Assembly: GCA_020638695.1 (NCBI GenBank)
Contig: JACKIB010000003.1
Location: 62,001 to 126,000, forward strand
DNA from: Planctomycetota bacterium
GTDB taxonomy: Bacteria; Planctomycetota; UBA1135; UBA2386
Direction of reading: 5' to 3'
DNA length: 64,000 nt
Shown here one piece after another: positions 16,632-26,500 of the stretch (the stretch's first letter is position 1; each line of letters starts with the position of its first letter). The notes under the pieces were generated by a model, which did no database searches, was not told the origin of the DNA, and saw only the letters and a program-made list of their open reading frames with translations. The position numbers were made by a program, and so were the translations under genes.

Positions 16632-17738
16632 TCAGAACACGCCGGTGAACCGCGCCACCGGCCCGCCGGTCTTGCCGAGACCGAGGTTGCCCGACGTCGC
16701 GGTCGCGTCGTAGTTGCCGACTTGGTTGGTCTCCGGACCGGCACTGGGATTGGCGAAGTTCAGGGCGAGCCCGTGGGTCGCCACCAACCCGGCGGCATTG
16801 GCATTCGCGTCGAGGTACCACGCCTGCGCGAACAGATGCAGCCCGTCGTAGATCGGCGAGTTGGGGATGGCGGTCTTGAAGGTCGAGACGTGCCCCGGGG
16901 TGGTCGACGTGGTGTTGAAGCCGAACTGCAGGTTCATGCTGACGTACAGCGAATTGCCCGGCGCACCGATCAGGCCGAGGTCGAGCGGCAGGCTGACGGC
17001 ACCCCAAGTCTTGTCGGACAACCCGACCACCAAGCTGCCGAGATACGCCTTGCTGAACGTCCCGCACTGGATGTCGAGCGAGCCGCCGGCCCCCAACGTG
17101 TCCGCAGCGGCGGAGAGCGCAAAGGTCTCGGAGGAGGAGAACGAGCCGCTGGTGCCGAACGGCACCGCGCTACCCGGCACACCGGTGGAGTACTCCGCGT
17201 CGACGAAGTAGTTCGACTTCCCGACCGTGCCGGGCAGCGTGACATCGAGGATCAGGCTGCCCGCCGTGGGGCTGTAGATGTACGGCGTGCTCCACGAGAA
17301 GTCGACGTTGAACGGCGCGGGCTGTCCGGTCGGCGCCGGCTGTGCCGGGAGGTTGTAGTTCCCCGTGATCACATTGGTCAGCGGCGACGTCACATTGGTG
17401 GCGAACGTGGTCGACATCGTGGCCGGGGTCACCGTGGAGGTGCCCACCGCGATGGTCACCCCGGTGTAGGTGCGGCCGGGTTCCGCGGCGGTGCGGGACA
17501 CGGTGTCCATCCGGTAGCTGATGCCCCGTACGAGGGAGGTGTTGCTGCTGATCGACGAACCGGACCAAACCTGCTGCATGCGGTTGGTGGTGTAGCCGAA
17601 CGGGTAGACGGAGAGGGTCGAGCCCTCGATGACGGTATTGAAGGCGGGGACCACCTTGGTCGCCTGCGCAGTCAGGTCGCCCTGGGTGAGCAAGGCAGCG
17701 ATGGGAATGACGAAGGTGAGTGCGATCGTGTGGCGCAT
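16632..17738 (-). CDS. Secreted protein with planctomycete C-terminal beta domain
   Basis: The 368-residue protein has a signal peptide (HTIALTFVIPIAALLTQGDL) and a Ser/Thr/Gly-rich all-beta body with no catalytic motif. Around residues 230-345 it carries WGAVSLPLDLGLIGAPGNSL and, later, FAQAWYLDANANAAGLVATH. This block recurs in the products at 47646-49043 and, less clearly, 53509-54867, and is common in large families of secreted planctomycete proteins, where it may serve in surface sorting or structure. Function otherwise unknown. The ATG at 17738 is set by the signal peptide. It is separated from the type III PKS gene by about 145 bp. Confidence 0.78.
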   Translation of the reverse strand: MRHTIALTFVIPIAALLTQGDLTAQATKVVPAFNTVIEGSTLSVYPFGYTTNRMQQVWSGSSISSNTSLVRGISYRMDTVSRTAAEPGRTYTGVTIAVGTSTVTPATMSTTFATNVTSPLTNVITGNYNLPAQPAPTGQPAPFNVDFSWSTPYIYSPTAGSLILDVTLPGTVGKSNYFVDAEYSTGVPGSAVPFGTSGSFSSSETFALSAAADTLGAGGSLDIQCGTFSKAYLGSLVVGLSDKTWGAVSLPLDLGLIGAPGNSLYVSMNLQFGFNTTSTTPGHVSTFKTAIPNSPIYDGLHLFAQAWYLDANANAAGLVATHGLALNFANPSAGPETNQVGNYDATATSGNLGLGKTGGPVARFTGVF

Positions 17739-17883
17739 GTCGGAAAGCTCGGAAGGGGTTCGGTGGACCCCCTGATTATCCACGATCCGGGTCGGGAGAC
17801 GTCCAGCCCCCGGGATCCGTTCCCTCGCCGGCTCCACACCACGGGTTCGACCGGCGCTGTCGCCGCCCCCCGAGCGGCGGGTT

Positions 17884-18942
17884 CTACCAGCCGAGCAACA
17901 GGAGCTCGGAGCAGAACCCCGGGCCCATCGCCAACATCACCCCGAGGGTGCCGGGCTCTGGCCGTCGCTCCACCATGGTCGCCCGCAGGATCAGCAACAC
18001 CGAGGCACTCGACAGGTTGCCCTTCTCACGCAGCGTGCGCCAGCTCAGCTCGAGGTCGCCGGGCGTCAGGCCGAGGCCATCGGCCAGAGCCTGGATCACC
18101 TTCGGCCCGCCGGGGTGGCAAACCCAACTGCCGACCTCGGCCCGGGTGCGACCGTGGTCCGCGAGAAAGCGATCGAGGTCGCCCGGGATGCACTCGCGCG
18201 CGACCACCGGAACCTGTGGCGACAACACGATCGAGAAGCCCCGCTCGGACACCGTCCACCCCATCACCTCCTCGGTGTCCGGGTAGAACACCGAGCGAGT
18301 GGCGAGCACCTCCGGCGCCTGCGGATACGCGGGCGCGCGTTGCGGTCCGACCAGCACCGCGGCACTGGCCCCGTCGCCGAACAAACCGACCGAGATCAGG
18401 TTCGCCACCGACCGGTCGTCGGTCTGCAGCGTCAGCGAACAGAGTTCGACGGTGAGCACCACGGTGACTCCGTCGGGGTGCCCCAACAGGTAGTCGACGG
18501 CACGGGACACGGCAGCCGCACCCGCCACACAACCCAGACCGAACATCGGCACGCGTTTGATGTCGGACCGAAACCCGAGGACGTTGGCGAGCCGCGCGTC
18601 GAGCGACGGACTCGCGACCCCGGTCACGGTCGAGAAGAAGATCGCGTCGACGTCGCGCGGGCCGAGTCCGGCGCTGCGCAACGCCGAATCGATCGCCTCG
18701 CGGCCGAGCCGCAGCGAAGTGTCGATCCAGGCGTCGTTGGCCTCGCCGAAGGTGAGCCCGCGACGGTAGCGCTCCAGCGGTAACGCCAGGTGTCGCCCCG
18801 CGACCTGCACGTTCTGGTGCAGACCGGACAGTCGACTCCGCACCGCCGGGTCGTCCTGCCAGATCGACTCCAGGCAGCGGGTGATGGTCGCCTGGTCGTA
18901 GTAGTGCTCGGGAAAGGCTTCACCGACTGCTGCGATTCTCAT
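17884..18942 (-). CDS. Type III polyketide synthase (alkylresorcinol/alkylpyrone synthase-like)
   Basis: The 352-residue thiolase-fold enzyme has the full Cys-His-Asn triad of chalcone synthase-like type III PKSs: C138 in VPMFGLGCVAGAAA, H276 in SWVCHPGGPKV and N309 in REKGNLSSASVL. The near-C-terminal AMGPGFCSELLLLGW loop matches the family GPG signature. Such enzymes extend an acyl-CoA starter with malonyl-CoA and cyclise it to pyrones or resorcinols. The ATG (18942) overlaps the stop of the ICMT-like gene (ATGA), and with the SAM methyltransferase and divergent FAD oxidoreductase this reproduces the SrsA-SrsB-SrsC logic of bacterial phenolic-lipid loci. It is the last gene of the minus-strand run. 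Exact product unknown. Confidence 0.93.
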   Translation of the reverse strand: MRIAAVGEAFPEHYYDQATITRCLESIWQDDPAVRSRLSGLHQNVQVAGRHLALPLERYRRGLTFGEANDAWIDTSLRLGREAIDSALRSAGLGPRDVDAIFFSTVTGVASPSLDARLANVLGFRSDIKRVPMFGLGCVAGAAAVSRAVDYLLGHPDGVTVVLTVELCSLTLQTDDRSVANLISVGLFGDGASAAVLVGPQRAPAYPQAPEVLATRSVFYPDTEEVMGWTVSERGFSIVLSPQVPVVARECIPGDLDRFLADHGRTRAEVGSWVCHPGGPKVIQALADGLGLTPGDLELSWRTLREKGNLSSASVLLILRATMVERRPEPGTLGVMLAMGPGFCSELLLLGW

Positions 18943-19733
18943 GGGGTGTGCGAGGCGTCACGGCGCCCAGTGGGGTGTGCCGAACTTCGGAGACACCCCA
19001 CTAGCATTCTCGGGAGGAAGTAGGGCACGCGCGACCGGTAGCTCGAGAACGCCGGCCCGAAGCAGCGCTCGAACCTGCGTTCCTTCCACCGCGGAGCGAG
19101 GATGCAGTACGGCGACCAAGCCAGCGCGAGCACGAGGTGATCCGGGCTCCAGGTCGGAGCTGTCCACAGGAGGAGGAAGAACGCCAGGTAGATCGGCTGC
19201 CGGCAGCCGCGGAACACGCCGCGGTCGGGCAGCGGCGGGTACTCGGGCCGGCGACCGCGAAGCAACGCCCACCAACCGAGGCTTCCGGTCTGCAGGCCCA
19301 TCCCGGCATCGTACAACGATCGCAGCAGGAACGCCCAACTCAGCGCGAACGGCAGGTGCAGCAGCCATGCCGCGCTGCCGTGTGGGTGCAACCACACGAC
19401 GCCGCTCGGGGTCCAACCGAGGAACAGCAACGTCAACTGCAGCGAGGAAGTGATGACGAACGTGGTGGCGGTGAGGGTTGCCCCGCGCGGCCCCGGGATC
19501 ACCCCCTGCAGGAAACGGCGTCCCCGCGCAGTGAGCAGCAACGAGTGCAACGCGGGGAACTGCACCAGCAGCAGCCCGTTGGCCAACAGGCTCCACGGCG
19601 CCGGCAACCGACCGAGACCGAACTGCATTCCGCTGACCAGCCCGAGCGCCATCGAACCGACCGCTACCGCGAAGGTGGCGTGACACAGCAGACCCGCGGC
19701 CAACGCAACCGTCACATCGACTAACCGCCGCAC
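18939..19733 (-). CDS. ICMT/NnrU-like membrane methyltransferase, probable phenolic-lipid O-methyltransferase
   Basis: A 264-residue polytopic protein with about six hydrophobic segments. The C-terminal third carries RGCRQPIYLAFFLLLW and ERRFERCFGPAFSSYRSRVP, the SAM-binding/RxPxY-type signature of the isoprenylcysteine methyltransferase superfamily. In phenolic-lipid clusters such as srsABC, a member of this superfamily methylates the resorcinol hydroxyl, so that role is inferred from context. The start is either GTG at 19733, overlapping the upstream methyltransferase stop by about 13 bp, or GTG at 19715; the former is listed. Its stop overlaps the PKS start. It differs in size and sequence from the small ICMT-like protein at 1565-2167. 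Confidence 0.82.
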   Translation of the reverse strand: MRRLVDVTVALAAGLLCHATFAVAVGSMALGLVSGMQFGLGRLPAPWSLLANGLLLVQFPALHSLLLTARGRRFLQGVIPGPRGATLTATTFVITSSLQLTLLFLGWTPSGVVWLHPHGSAAWLLHLPFALSWAFLLRSLYDAGMGLQTGSLGWWALLRGRRPEYPPLPDRGVFRGCRQPIYLAFFLLLWTAPTWSPDHLVLALAWSPYCILAPRWKERRFERCFGPAFSSYRSRVPYFLPRMLVGCLRSSAHPTGRRDASHTP

Positions 19734-20446
19734 GGTTCCTCCGGCTTGCGGAACAGCGCCGCGTAGCTGACCGCCGAACTGCGTCCCCTGCGCAGCACGA
19801 CTGCCCAACGGCGCAGCGTCGGCCACCACGCCAGCGCTTCGCCCTGGAGGTTCTGCCGGCGCAATCCGCAGCGTCCGGCCATGTCGTCGAGCGCCTCCGG
19901 TCGGACGAAGCGCTTCGGGTCGTGGGTGCCCCTCGGGATCAGACCGAGCCCCTCGGCCAGCGCGACCGCTAGCACGCCGGCCCGCCGCGTCCGATTGAGT
20001 GTGCTGACGTACAGCAACCCCCCCGGCACCAACAACCGCGCCGCCTGGTACACCGCGATCTGCGGGTCGTCGAGGTGCTCGATCACGTCGGCCAAGACCA
20101 CCAAGTCCGCGCAGCCGTCGGCCAACGGCGGGTCGTTCAGGTCGGCGCGCACGAAACGGCAGCGATGGCTCGCCCGCTGCAGCGCCGTACGCAGCGACTC
20201 CAGGCTGCGGTCGACCCCGACCACGTTCGCCCCGGACTCGGCGAGGGGCACCGCCCACAGTCCCCCACCGCAACCGAGGTCCACCACCCGAAGTCCCGCC
20301 ACGCCGCGCGGCAGCCACGACTCCAGCACACCGCGGCGGAAGCCCGCGACGCTGCGCAACGATGCGAACGTGCGGTCGTGCTCGTCCCACCAACCGCGAC
20401 CGTGGCGGTCGTAGATCTCGAGATCGTTGTGCCGCTGGCGTGCCAC
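19721..20446 (-). CDS. Class I SAM-dependent methyltransferase (UbiG-like)
   Basis: The 241-residue protein has SAM motif I VVDLGCGGGLWAVPLAESG (54-72), the acidic motif VVGVDRS, DLVVLADVIEHLDDP (motif II region) and LVPGGLLYVSTLNRT (motif III). The post-motif part (GLGLIPRGTHDPKRFVRPEA) closely follows the layout of UbiG-type 3-O-methyltransferases, which methylate a phenolic ring carrying a lipid tail. In this locus it could modify the product of the type III PKS or a hydroxylated derivative. GTG start at 20446. It ends inside the start region of the ICMT-like gene, a typical operon overlap. Confidence 0.85.
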   Translation of the reverse strand: MARQRHNDLEIYDRHGRGWWDEHDRTFASLRSVAGFRRGVLESWLPRGVAGLRVVDLGCGGGLWAVPLAESGANVVGVDRSLESLRTALQRASHRCRFVRADLNDPPLADGCADLVVLADVIEHLDDPQIAVYQAARLLVPGGLLYVSTLNRTRRAGVLAVALAEGLGLIPRGTHDPKRFVRPEALDDMAGRCGLRRQNLQGEALAWWPTLRRWAVVLRRGRSSAVSYAALFRKPEEPCGG

Positions 20447-20454
20447 GATTGGTT

Positions 20455-20889
20455 TCAGCGCAGCACGCTGCGACGCAGGATCACCACACCCCGCGCCGAG
20501 CGCAGCCGGAGGTGGTCCGGGGCGACGTCCACCGGGCTCGGCTCGGTGTCATCGAGCACCAGGCCCTCGGGCTCCAGCCGCCACGTGCCGTCGAGCACCT
20601 GGAACTTCATTCCCTGCTCGGTGGCGACCAACGCCGCGGCGGCGTAGCGCCCGGTGTCCTCGAACAGGTAGTAGACCTTCCACAGGCTGGCGGCCGCCGC
20701 GCCGCGGATCTCGACCGACTCGAACAGCCCCGGAATCTGCCGCTGGGTGGCCGGCGCGAACCGCAGCGTGCCCACCGGATCGACCACACGACGATCCTGA
20801 TCGGCGACCACGTTGGAAGCGATGCAACCGCTCAGACTGCACACGGCGCCGAGCACCCCCAGCGCCGCGGCGCGACACAGCGACGTCAT
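20455..20889 (-). CDS. Small lipoprotein in phenolic-lipid locus
   Basis: The 144-residue protein starts MTSLCRAAALGVLGAVCSLS and then GC, a signal sequence with lipobox L-S-G-C22, so it is probably exported and lipidated. The mature part is hydrophilic with beta-strand patterns (VGTLRFAPATQRQIPGLFES, GMKFQVLDGTWRLEPEG). No family was recognised. The ATG overlaps the stop of the upstream YceI gene (ATGA), and the UbiG-like methyltransferase GTG follows 8 bp after its stop, so it is embedded in the operon. A role in holding or moving the lipid product in the envelope is a guess from position only. Confidence 0.75.
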   Translation of the reverse strand: MTSLCRAAALGVLGAVCSLSGCIASNVVADQDRRVVDPVGTLRFAPATQRQIPGLFESVEIRGAAAASLWKVYYLFEDTGRYAAAALVATEQGMKFQVLDGTWRLEPEGLVLDDTEPSPVDVAPDHLRLRSARGVVILRRSVLR

Positions 20890-22067
20890 TCCTTGCTGGC
20901 CCCGGTGCTGCGAGCCCGCAGCGCGATCCACACCTTCACCTCGTCCTGCATCGAGATGACGCCGAGTTGGCTGGGAACGGGAATGCCGTAGTCGGTCAAC
21001 TTGAGGGTCGCCTGGCCGTCGATCACGACCCGATAGCTCTGGTCGATCGACACCTGCACCGGCATCTCGAACGGACGCACCTTGCCGCGGATCGACATCG
21101 TCCCGCGGATCGTGCCGGTCGCGGTCTGTTTGGCCGCATCGACCGACTTGGAACGAAAGCCCTGGATGACGAACCGGATCTTCGGATCGCGGTCGGTGCG
21201 CAGGTGCTCGCGCAACCCGCGGTCGCGCCCGTCGACTCCGGTGCGCAGCGTGGCGGCATCGCACTCGACCGAACCGTTCCAGGTCGAAGCGGGGTCGCCG
21301 AGCGCGGCGGTGAACCCACCGTCGACCCGCGAGGTCACCCCGGAGAAGTCGTGCAGGGTACTCTTGGCGTCGAACCCGACCCGACTGAGACTGCCGAGGA
21401 TGCGGAAGGTCTGGCGGGTGGCGAACCGAAATCCGCGGGACGGCAGGTCGAACGCCAGGAAGCCCGCGCGCTTCGCCGGCGGCGCGACCGGCTGGCTGGC
21501 TGGCGGCGGAGGAGCGGTGGCTGCCTTCGACAGGGCGTTCGTCGGCGGCTGCGCGGGAGTCGTCGGCTGGGCGGGAGTCGGTGGAGCGGGCTTCGGCGTC
21601 GACGCGACCGACTCCGTCCGCGCGCCCGTGGACCCCCGCAACCGCAGCTCGATCGCCTGCACCGCGCGCTCGATCTGCTCGAGTCGGGTGGCGATGGAAC
21701 GCTCGGCCGCATCGCGCTCGGACGCGGCGCGGCGCACCGCTTCCTGCCGCTCGCGTGCGGTCGAATCGCCGGCGGCGAGGTGGGTGGCGATGCGTTCGAG
21801 GTTGGTCGCCATCGCCTGACGGATCGCATCCAGATCCTGATGCACCTGGCGCAGGTCGTCCTTGACCACCGCGACAGGGTCCGGTGCGTCCGAGGTGCCC
21901 GGATCCCGGACGATGATCTGTACTCGATCGCGAACGACCGAGAGTGCGACAACGCTCGCCCCTACGGCGCCCACCAGCGCGACGATCCCCAGGATCTGGA
22001 AGGCGCGTGCGATCATCGTCTTCGATTCAGCAACGGCCATGCCAGACGCTGCGAGTTCGTGAACCAT
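20886..22067 (-). CDS. Membrane-anchored YceI-domain lipid-binding protein
   Basis: The 393-residue protein has an N-terminal membrane segment (ILGIVALVGAVGASVVAL, about 26-43), a long charged coiled-coil region (about 75-145), a Pro/Ala-rich linker (about 155-200), and a C-terminal YceI domain (about 205-390: FRILGSLSRVGFDAKSTLHD, IRGTMSIRGKVRPFEMPV, TDYGIPVPSQLGVISMQDEV). YceI proteins are periplasmic lipocalin-like barrels that bind polyisoprenoids or other long-chain lipids. At the head of this operon it is a plausible carrier for the phenolic lipid. Start is ATG at 22067, with ATG at 22040 also possible; neither has a strong ribosome site. The first gene downstream of the 22097-22131 inverted repeat. 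Confidence 0.85.
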   Translation of the reverse strand: MVHELAASGMAVAESKTMIARAFQILGIVALVGAVGASVVALSVVRDRVQIIVRDPGTSDAPDPVAVVKDDLRQVHQDLDAIRQAMATNLERIATHLAAGDSTARERQEAVRRAASERDAAERSIATRLEQIERAVQAIELRLRGSTGARTESVASTPKPAPPTPAQPTTPAQPPTNALSKAATAPPPPASQPVAPPAKRAGFLAFDLPSRGFRFATRQTFRILGSLSRVGFDAKSTLHDFSGVTSRVDGGFTAALGDPASTWNGSVECDAATLRTGVDGRDRGLREHLRTDRDPKIRFVIQGFRSKSVDAAKQTATGTIRGTMSIRGKVRPFEMPVQVSIDQSYRVVIDGQATLKLTDYGIPVPSQLGVISMQDEVKVWIALRARSTGASKE

Positions 22068-22096
22068 CGACCGAGCCCCCGTGATCCGCTCACGCT

Positions 22097-22131
22097 GTGT
22101 AGATTCGGCATCGGCGTTGTCGAATCTACAC
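22097..22131. promoter_or_regulatory. 11-bp perfect inverted repeat in divergent promoter region (probable operator)
   Basis: GTGTAGATTCG (22097-22107) and its exact reverse complement CGAATCTACAC (22121-22131) are separated by 13 bp. The site is AT-richer than its surroundings and sits between the minus-strand phenolic-lipid operon (first ATG 22067) and the plus-strand FAD oxidoreductase (ATG 22223). Its geometry fits the binding site of a dimeric regulator controlling both directions. No regulator gene is encoded nearby. Confidence 0.6.
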
Positions 22132-22222
22132 CTTCGACCCGCGGTCAGCCGGCAGCGCGGCCCACGTCTTCGCAGCGGATGGCCGGGTTGGCATGGGTAT
22201 TGTCAGGCTGCGCGCGGTCTGC

Positions 22223-23470
22223 ATGAAGTTCGACGTCCTCATCCTGGGTGCCGGTCCGGCCGGCAGCACCCTGGCGACCCGTTTGGCCCGACTCGGATGG
22301 CAGGTCGGCTTGGCGGACCGCAAGCGGTTTCCCCGACCGAAGCCCTGCGGCGAATTCCTGAGCCCGGAGTGCCTGCCCATCCTCGAGGATCTCGGGGTTC
22401 GACAGCAACTGTGCGCCGCGGGCGCCCGCGAAGTCCGCGGCATGCGCTTGCACGGGCACGGCCACGCGGCGACCGGCATGTACCGCGACATCGGCGCGAG
22501 CCGGGTGCCGTTCGGCTGCGGCTACGCCCTGCGTCGTGAGGTGCTCGACGACATCCTGCTGCGCCGCGCCCTGCGGCAGGCCGAAGTCGTGTTCCTCGAG
22601 GGCACTACCTGCCGCGGGTTGCGGCGCGACCCCTCGGGAGCGATACGCGGGGCCACCCTGTCGACCCGCGAGGGGCAGACGGTGGACGTCGAAGCTACCT
22701 GGTGCGTCGGCGCCGACGGGGTGCGCTCGACGGTGGCGCGCGAGCTCGGCGTGCAGCACCGGGTGCCGTGGCTCGACAAGTTCGCCCTGACCACCCACTT
22801 CGCCGGAGTCGAACCCCGATCCACCGCGGAGGTGCACTACGTCCCGGGTGGGTACTTCGCCGCCGCACCGGTCGACGGCGAGTTGACGAGCGTCAACTTG
22901 GTCGTCGACCGACAGGCTCTGCGAACGCGGACTGCGGACTGGGACAGCTACTTCGCGCAAGCGCTCGCCAACGCGCCCGCGCTGCAGCTGCGGATGCAGG
23001 CTGCGGAACGCGTGACTCCGGTGCGCGGCGTCGGGCCGCTCGCCTTCCGCACCACCCGACAAGCCGTGGACGGCGCGGTGCTGGTCGGCGACGCCTGCGG
23101 CTACGTCGACCCGATGACCGGGGAGGGCATCTACTTCGCGCTGCGCACCGCCGAGCTGCTGGCGCCACAGCTCGACTCGGCGCTGGCACGTGGCACCCGT
23201 CACCGATCGGCGATGCACGACTACGTGCGGTCGCGCCGACGCGAGATCGCGCCGCGGTTGTCCCTGTGCAGCCTGCTGCAGCGCGGCCTCCGTCACGACC
23301 GGGTGACCCGTTCGATCCTGGGTCTGCTGCAGAACCGCCCCGGCCTCGCCGACCTGATCGTCTCGATCACCGGTGACTACGTACGGGGGGTCGACCTGCT
23401 ACGGCCGGGGGTATGGCGCGCCGCCCTGCGCGGCGCGGGAAGCCGTGCGGGCGCCGGTGTCGGGCACTGA
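22223..23470 (+). CDS. FAD-dependent oxidoreductase (geranylgeranyl-reductase / phenolic hydroxylase-like)
   Basis: The 415-residue flavoprotein begins MKFDVLILGAGPAGSTLATR with GxGxxG at 9-14, followed by DRKRFPRPKPCGEFLSPECL (the PxxKxCGE signature of the geranylgeranyl reductase group), WCVGADGVRSTVARELG (DG motif) and VLVGDACGYVDPMTGEGI (GD motif, about 287-304). Such enzymes either reduce isoprenoid chains or hydroxylate aromatic rings. As the third class of enzyme in an SrsABC-like locus it would correspond to the ring hydroxylase SrsC, an inference from context. Start is the ATG at 22223 just before the Rossmann fold; an upstream GTG/ATG at 22193 is less likely. Divergent from the operon it seems to serve. 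Confidence 0.86.
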   Translation: MKFDVLILGAGPAGSTLATRLARLGWQVGLADRKRFPRPKPCGEFLSPECLPILEDLGVRQQLCAAGAREVRGMRLHGHGHAATGMYRDIGASRVPFGCGYALRREVLDDILLRRALRQAEVVFLEGTTCRGLRRDPSGAIRGATLSTREGQTVDVEATWCVGADGVRSTVARELGVQHRVPWLDKFALTTHFAGVEPRSTAEVHYVPGGYFAAAPVDGELTSVNLVVDRQALRTRTADWDSYFAQALANAPALQLRMQAAERVTPVRGVGPLAFRTTRQAVDGAVLVGDACGYVDPMTGEGIYFALRTAELLAPQLDSALARGTRHRSAMHDYVRSRRREIAPRLSLCSLLQRGLRHDRVTRSILGLLQNRPGLADLIVSITGDYVRGVDLLRPGVWRAALRGAGSRAGAGVGH

Positions 23471-23545
23471 GCCCACGTTCGCGCGACGACCCGGGCGATT
23501 TCACCCCCCTTGTCCGGATGCAAGCGATCGAAGAACCTCCGTGCG

Positions 23546-26500
23546 ATGAACCCCCGCATTCTCCTCGGTCTGGTTGCCGCGACTGCAGCGGTGCTGTGGT
23601 CCGCTCTCCCCGCCCCCCGCGCGGATCGCCCGGATCGGCTCGATGCCGGCGGCGTGCCCTACCTGCGGGTCGACACGCGCGCCAACACCCATACCGACTC
23701 GACCCAGGACAACGCCGCGCTGGCGATGCACGGAGACGGCAGCACCGTGATCGCGTGGGAGAGCCGCCGGCAACAGAACGGTGGCTACGGCGCCTACGCG
23801 CGACGGTTCGCCGCCGACGGCACTCCGCGTGGGGGTGAGTTCGCGATCCAGGCGTCCGCGCCCGCGCAGCAGCGCGCACCCGCGATTGGTCTCGGACGCG
23901 ACGGCTCGGTGTGGTTCGCCGGCCAGTCGTTCGGACAGGACGGCGACCTCGACGCGGTGTTCGGTCGAACGCTCGACCGAGGCGAGTTCACGATCGCGGA
24001 AACGACTCGCGGCAGCCAGACCCAGCCGAGCGTCGCGACGCTGCACGACGGACAGCGCGTGGTGGCGTGGACCTGCGCCGCGGAGGCACAGCGGACGGTG
24101 CGGCTGCGCCGGTTCGATCGGCTCGGCGTCGCCCTGGGCCGCGAGATCCGGCTCGGCAACCCCGCTGCCGAAGCGGTGCTGCCGTGCGTCGTGGCGACCG
24201 CCGACGGCTTCGCGGTAGCCTGGGCGGAGACCGACTCGCACGGTGCGCGGCGCATCTTCGCTCGCCACTTCGCGCCCGATGGATCGACGCGCACTGCGGC
24301 GTGGTCGATCGCCCACGACCCCGAAGCGTCCGACGTGGAGCCCGGCATCGACGCGCTGCCGCACGGCGGAATCGTGCTCACCTGGCACCGCTTGGTCGGC
24401 GGCGCGGCCGGCTACGACGTGATGGTCCAACGCTTCGATCGCCACGGGAACGCACTCGCCGGCGCGTCGACGGTGCACGCCGCGGGAGCCGACTGGCCGA
24501 GCGGGGCGACCGTCGCGGCGGCACCTGACGGCCGGTTCGTGGTCGCCTTCAACCTGCGTCGCACCCGCGTCAGCGACAGCGACGTGTGGGCGCAGTGCTT
24601 CGACGCGGCCGGAGACCGCGCCGGCCGACCGTTCCGCGTGCATCGCCAGACCGCGGGGGAGCAAGAACTCGCGGTGGCTTCCAACCGCCGATCCGTGGCC
24701 TACGGTCGCGACGGCCGGATGGCGTTCGCCTGGAGCGGCGACGGCGGGATGGGGGATCGCAGCGGCGCCCACCTCACCCTGCTGCTGCCGGACCGCGCCG
24801 ACGTCGCGGTCGCGCGCCGGCGCCGCGACACCGCCGAGGCACCGGTCCGAACACCGGCCGCCGCGGGCGCACCGTGGCGCGTCGCGACCGAGCTCGCCGA
24901 GCCGCACGACCCGCCCGTGTTCCACAAGCCCAACGGCGTGCCACCGCCACCACCCCATGCCGCGGGGATGGTGGATCCGGGCTTCCTCGGGGTGACCAAT
25001 ACCGGCTGGACCCCCCCGGACCCGCACTTGGCCGCGGGTCCAGAGCACGTGGTGGTGATGACCAACGGGGCGATCGCGTTCTTCAAGAAGGACGGCACCA
25101 AGACCTTCCAACAGGACATCTCGAACACCGCCGGGTTCTGGGGCAGCGTCGGCGCCGGCTCGTTCGTGTTCGATCCGGAAGTGATCTGGGACCCCTATGC
25201 GCGGCGCTTCTTCGCGATGGCATGCGAACGCACCAGCGGCCGGTCGTACTTCGTGGTCGCCGTGTCCGACGACTGGGATCCCAACGGTAGTTGGCACAAA
25301 TATCGGCTCGACGTCACCGCGCAGGCCGGCGGCAGCATCGATTCACCGAACATCGCGGTCGACGAGAACGTGCTGTACCTCGGCGCCGACTTCGGCTACC
25401 TGCAGTTCTTCTACGACAAGTCGCCGTTCCTCAGCGGTCAGCCGCCCACCACGGTGCGCAACCTGTCGATCAGCGGATCCGGCTCGTTCGGCCTGCCGGT
25501 GATGCACGGCCGAGCGCCGGCGATGTACTTGATCGAACACCTGGAGGCGACGAGCAACAGCACGGTCCTGCTGCACGCGATCCGCAACCCGCTGACCACC
25601 CCGACGGTGACCACCACGGTGCTCAGCGTGCCGGCGTACGGTCCACCAGCGCGGGTGCCGCAACTCGGGACCACTGCGCTGATCACCACCTTCGACTCGC
25701 GCTTCTGGAGCTGCGTGTGGCGCGACGGCTCGCTGTGGGCGTGCCATCACCACGGTTCGCGCACGCTGGCGCGGTGGTACCAGATCGAGACCGGAAACTG
25801 GCCGACCTCGGGAGCACCGCGGCTGGTGCAGTCCGGCGACATCGATCCGGGTCCCGGGATCTACACGTTCTTCAACTCGATCTCGGTCGACGACCGCGGC
25901 AACGCGGTGACCGCGTTCGCCCGCAGCGCGACCAACGAGCGGATCTCGATCGGCCGGGCATTCCGGCTCGCCTCCGACCCGCTGGGGACCATGCGGCCGA
26001 TGGACATCATCCAGACCAATACCGTGGTCTACTCGAACGCCGGCCGGTGGGGTGACTACAGCGCGGTGAGCGTCGACCCGGCCGACAACGCGACGTTCTG
26101 GTACTTCCACGAGTTCGCGACCTCGAGCGCCTGGAGCACCTGGGTCGCCAACAAGACGGTCGAGAAGCCGCTGTCGGTCGACGTGACCCGCCTGTCCCAG
26201 GCGACCGGCGGCAAGGCGACGTTCACGCTCAGCAATCCGTCGCGGGCGAACCGCGGCTACGTGCTGTTCGGCTCGTTCTCCGGCATGGTCCCCGGCGTGA
26301 CCCTACCCGGGCCGCCGAGCGTGCACGTGCCGGTGAACCTCGACGTGCTGACCGTCGTGTCGGTGACCGATACGACGCTGTTCCAGAACTTCCTGGGCAA
26401 CCTCGACAGCTCCGGCGGCGCCACGGCGACGCTGACCGCCCCATCGCTCCCCGGCTTGAAGGGTCTGACGATGTACTTTGCCTTCGTCCAGGACCCGACG

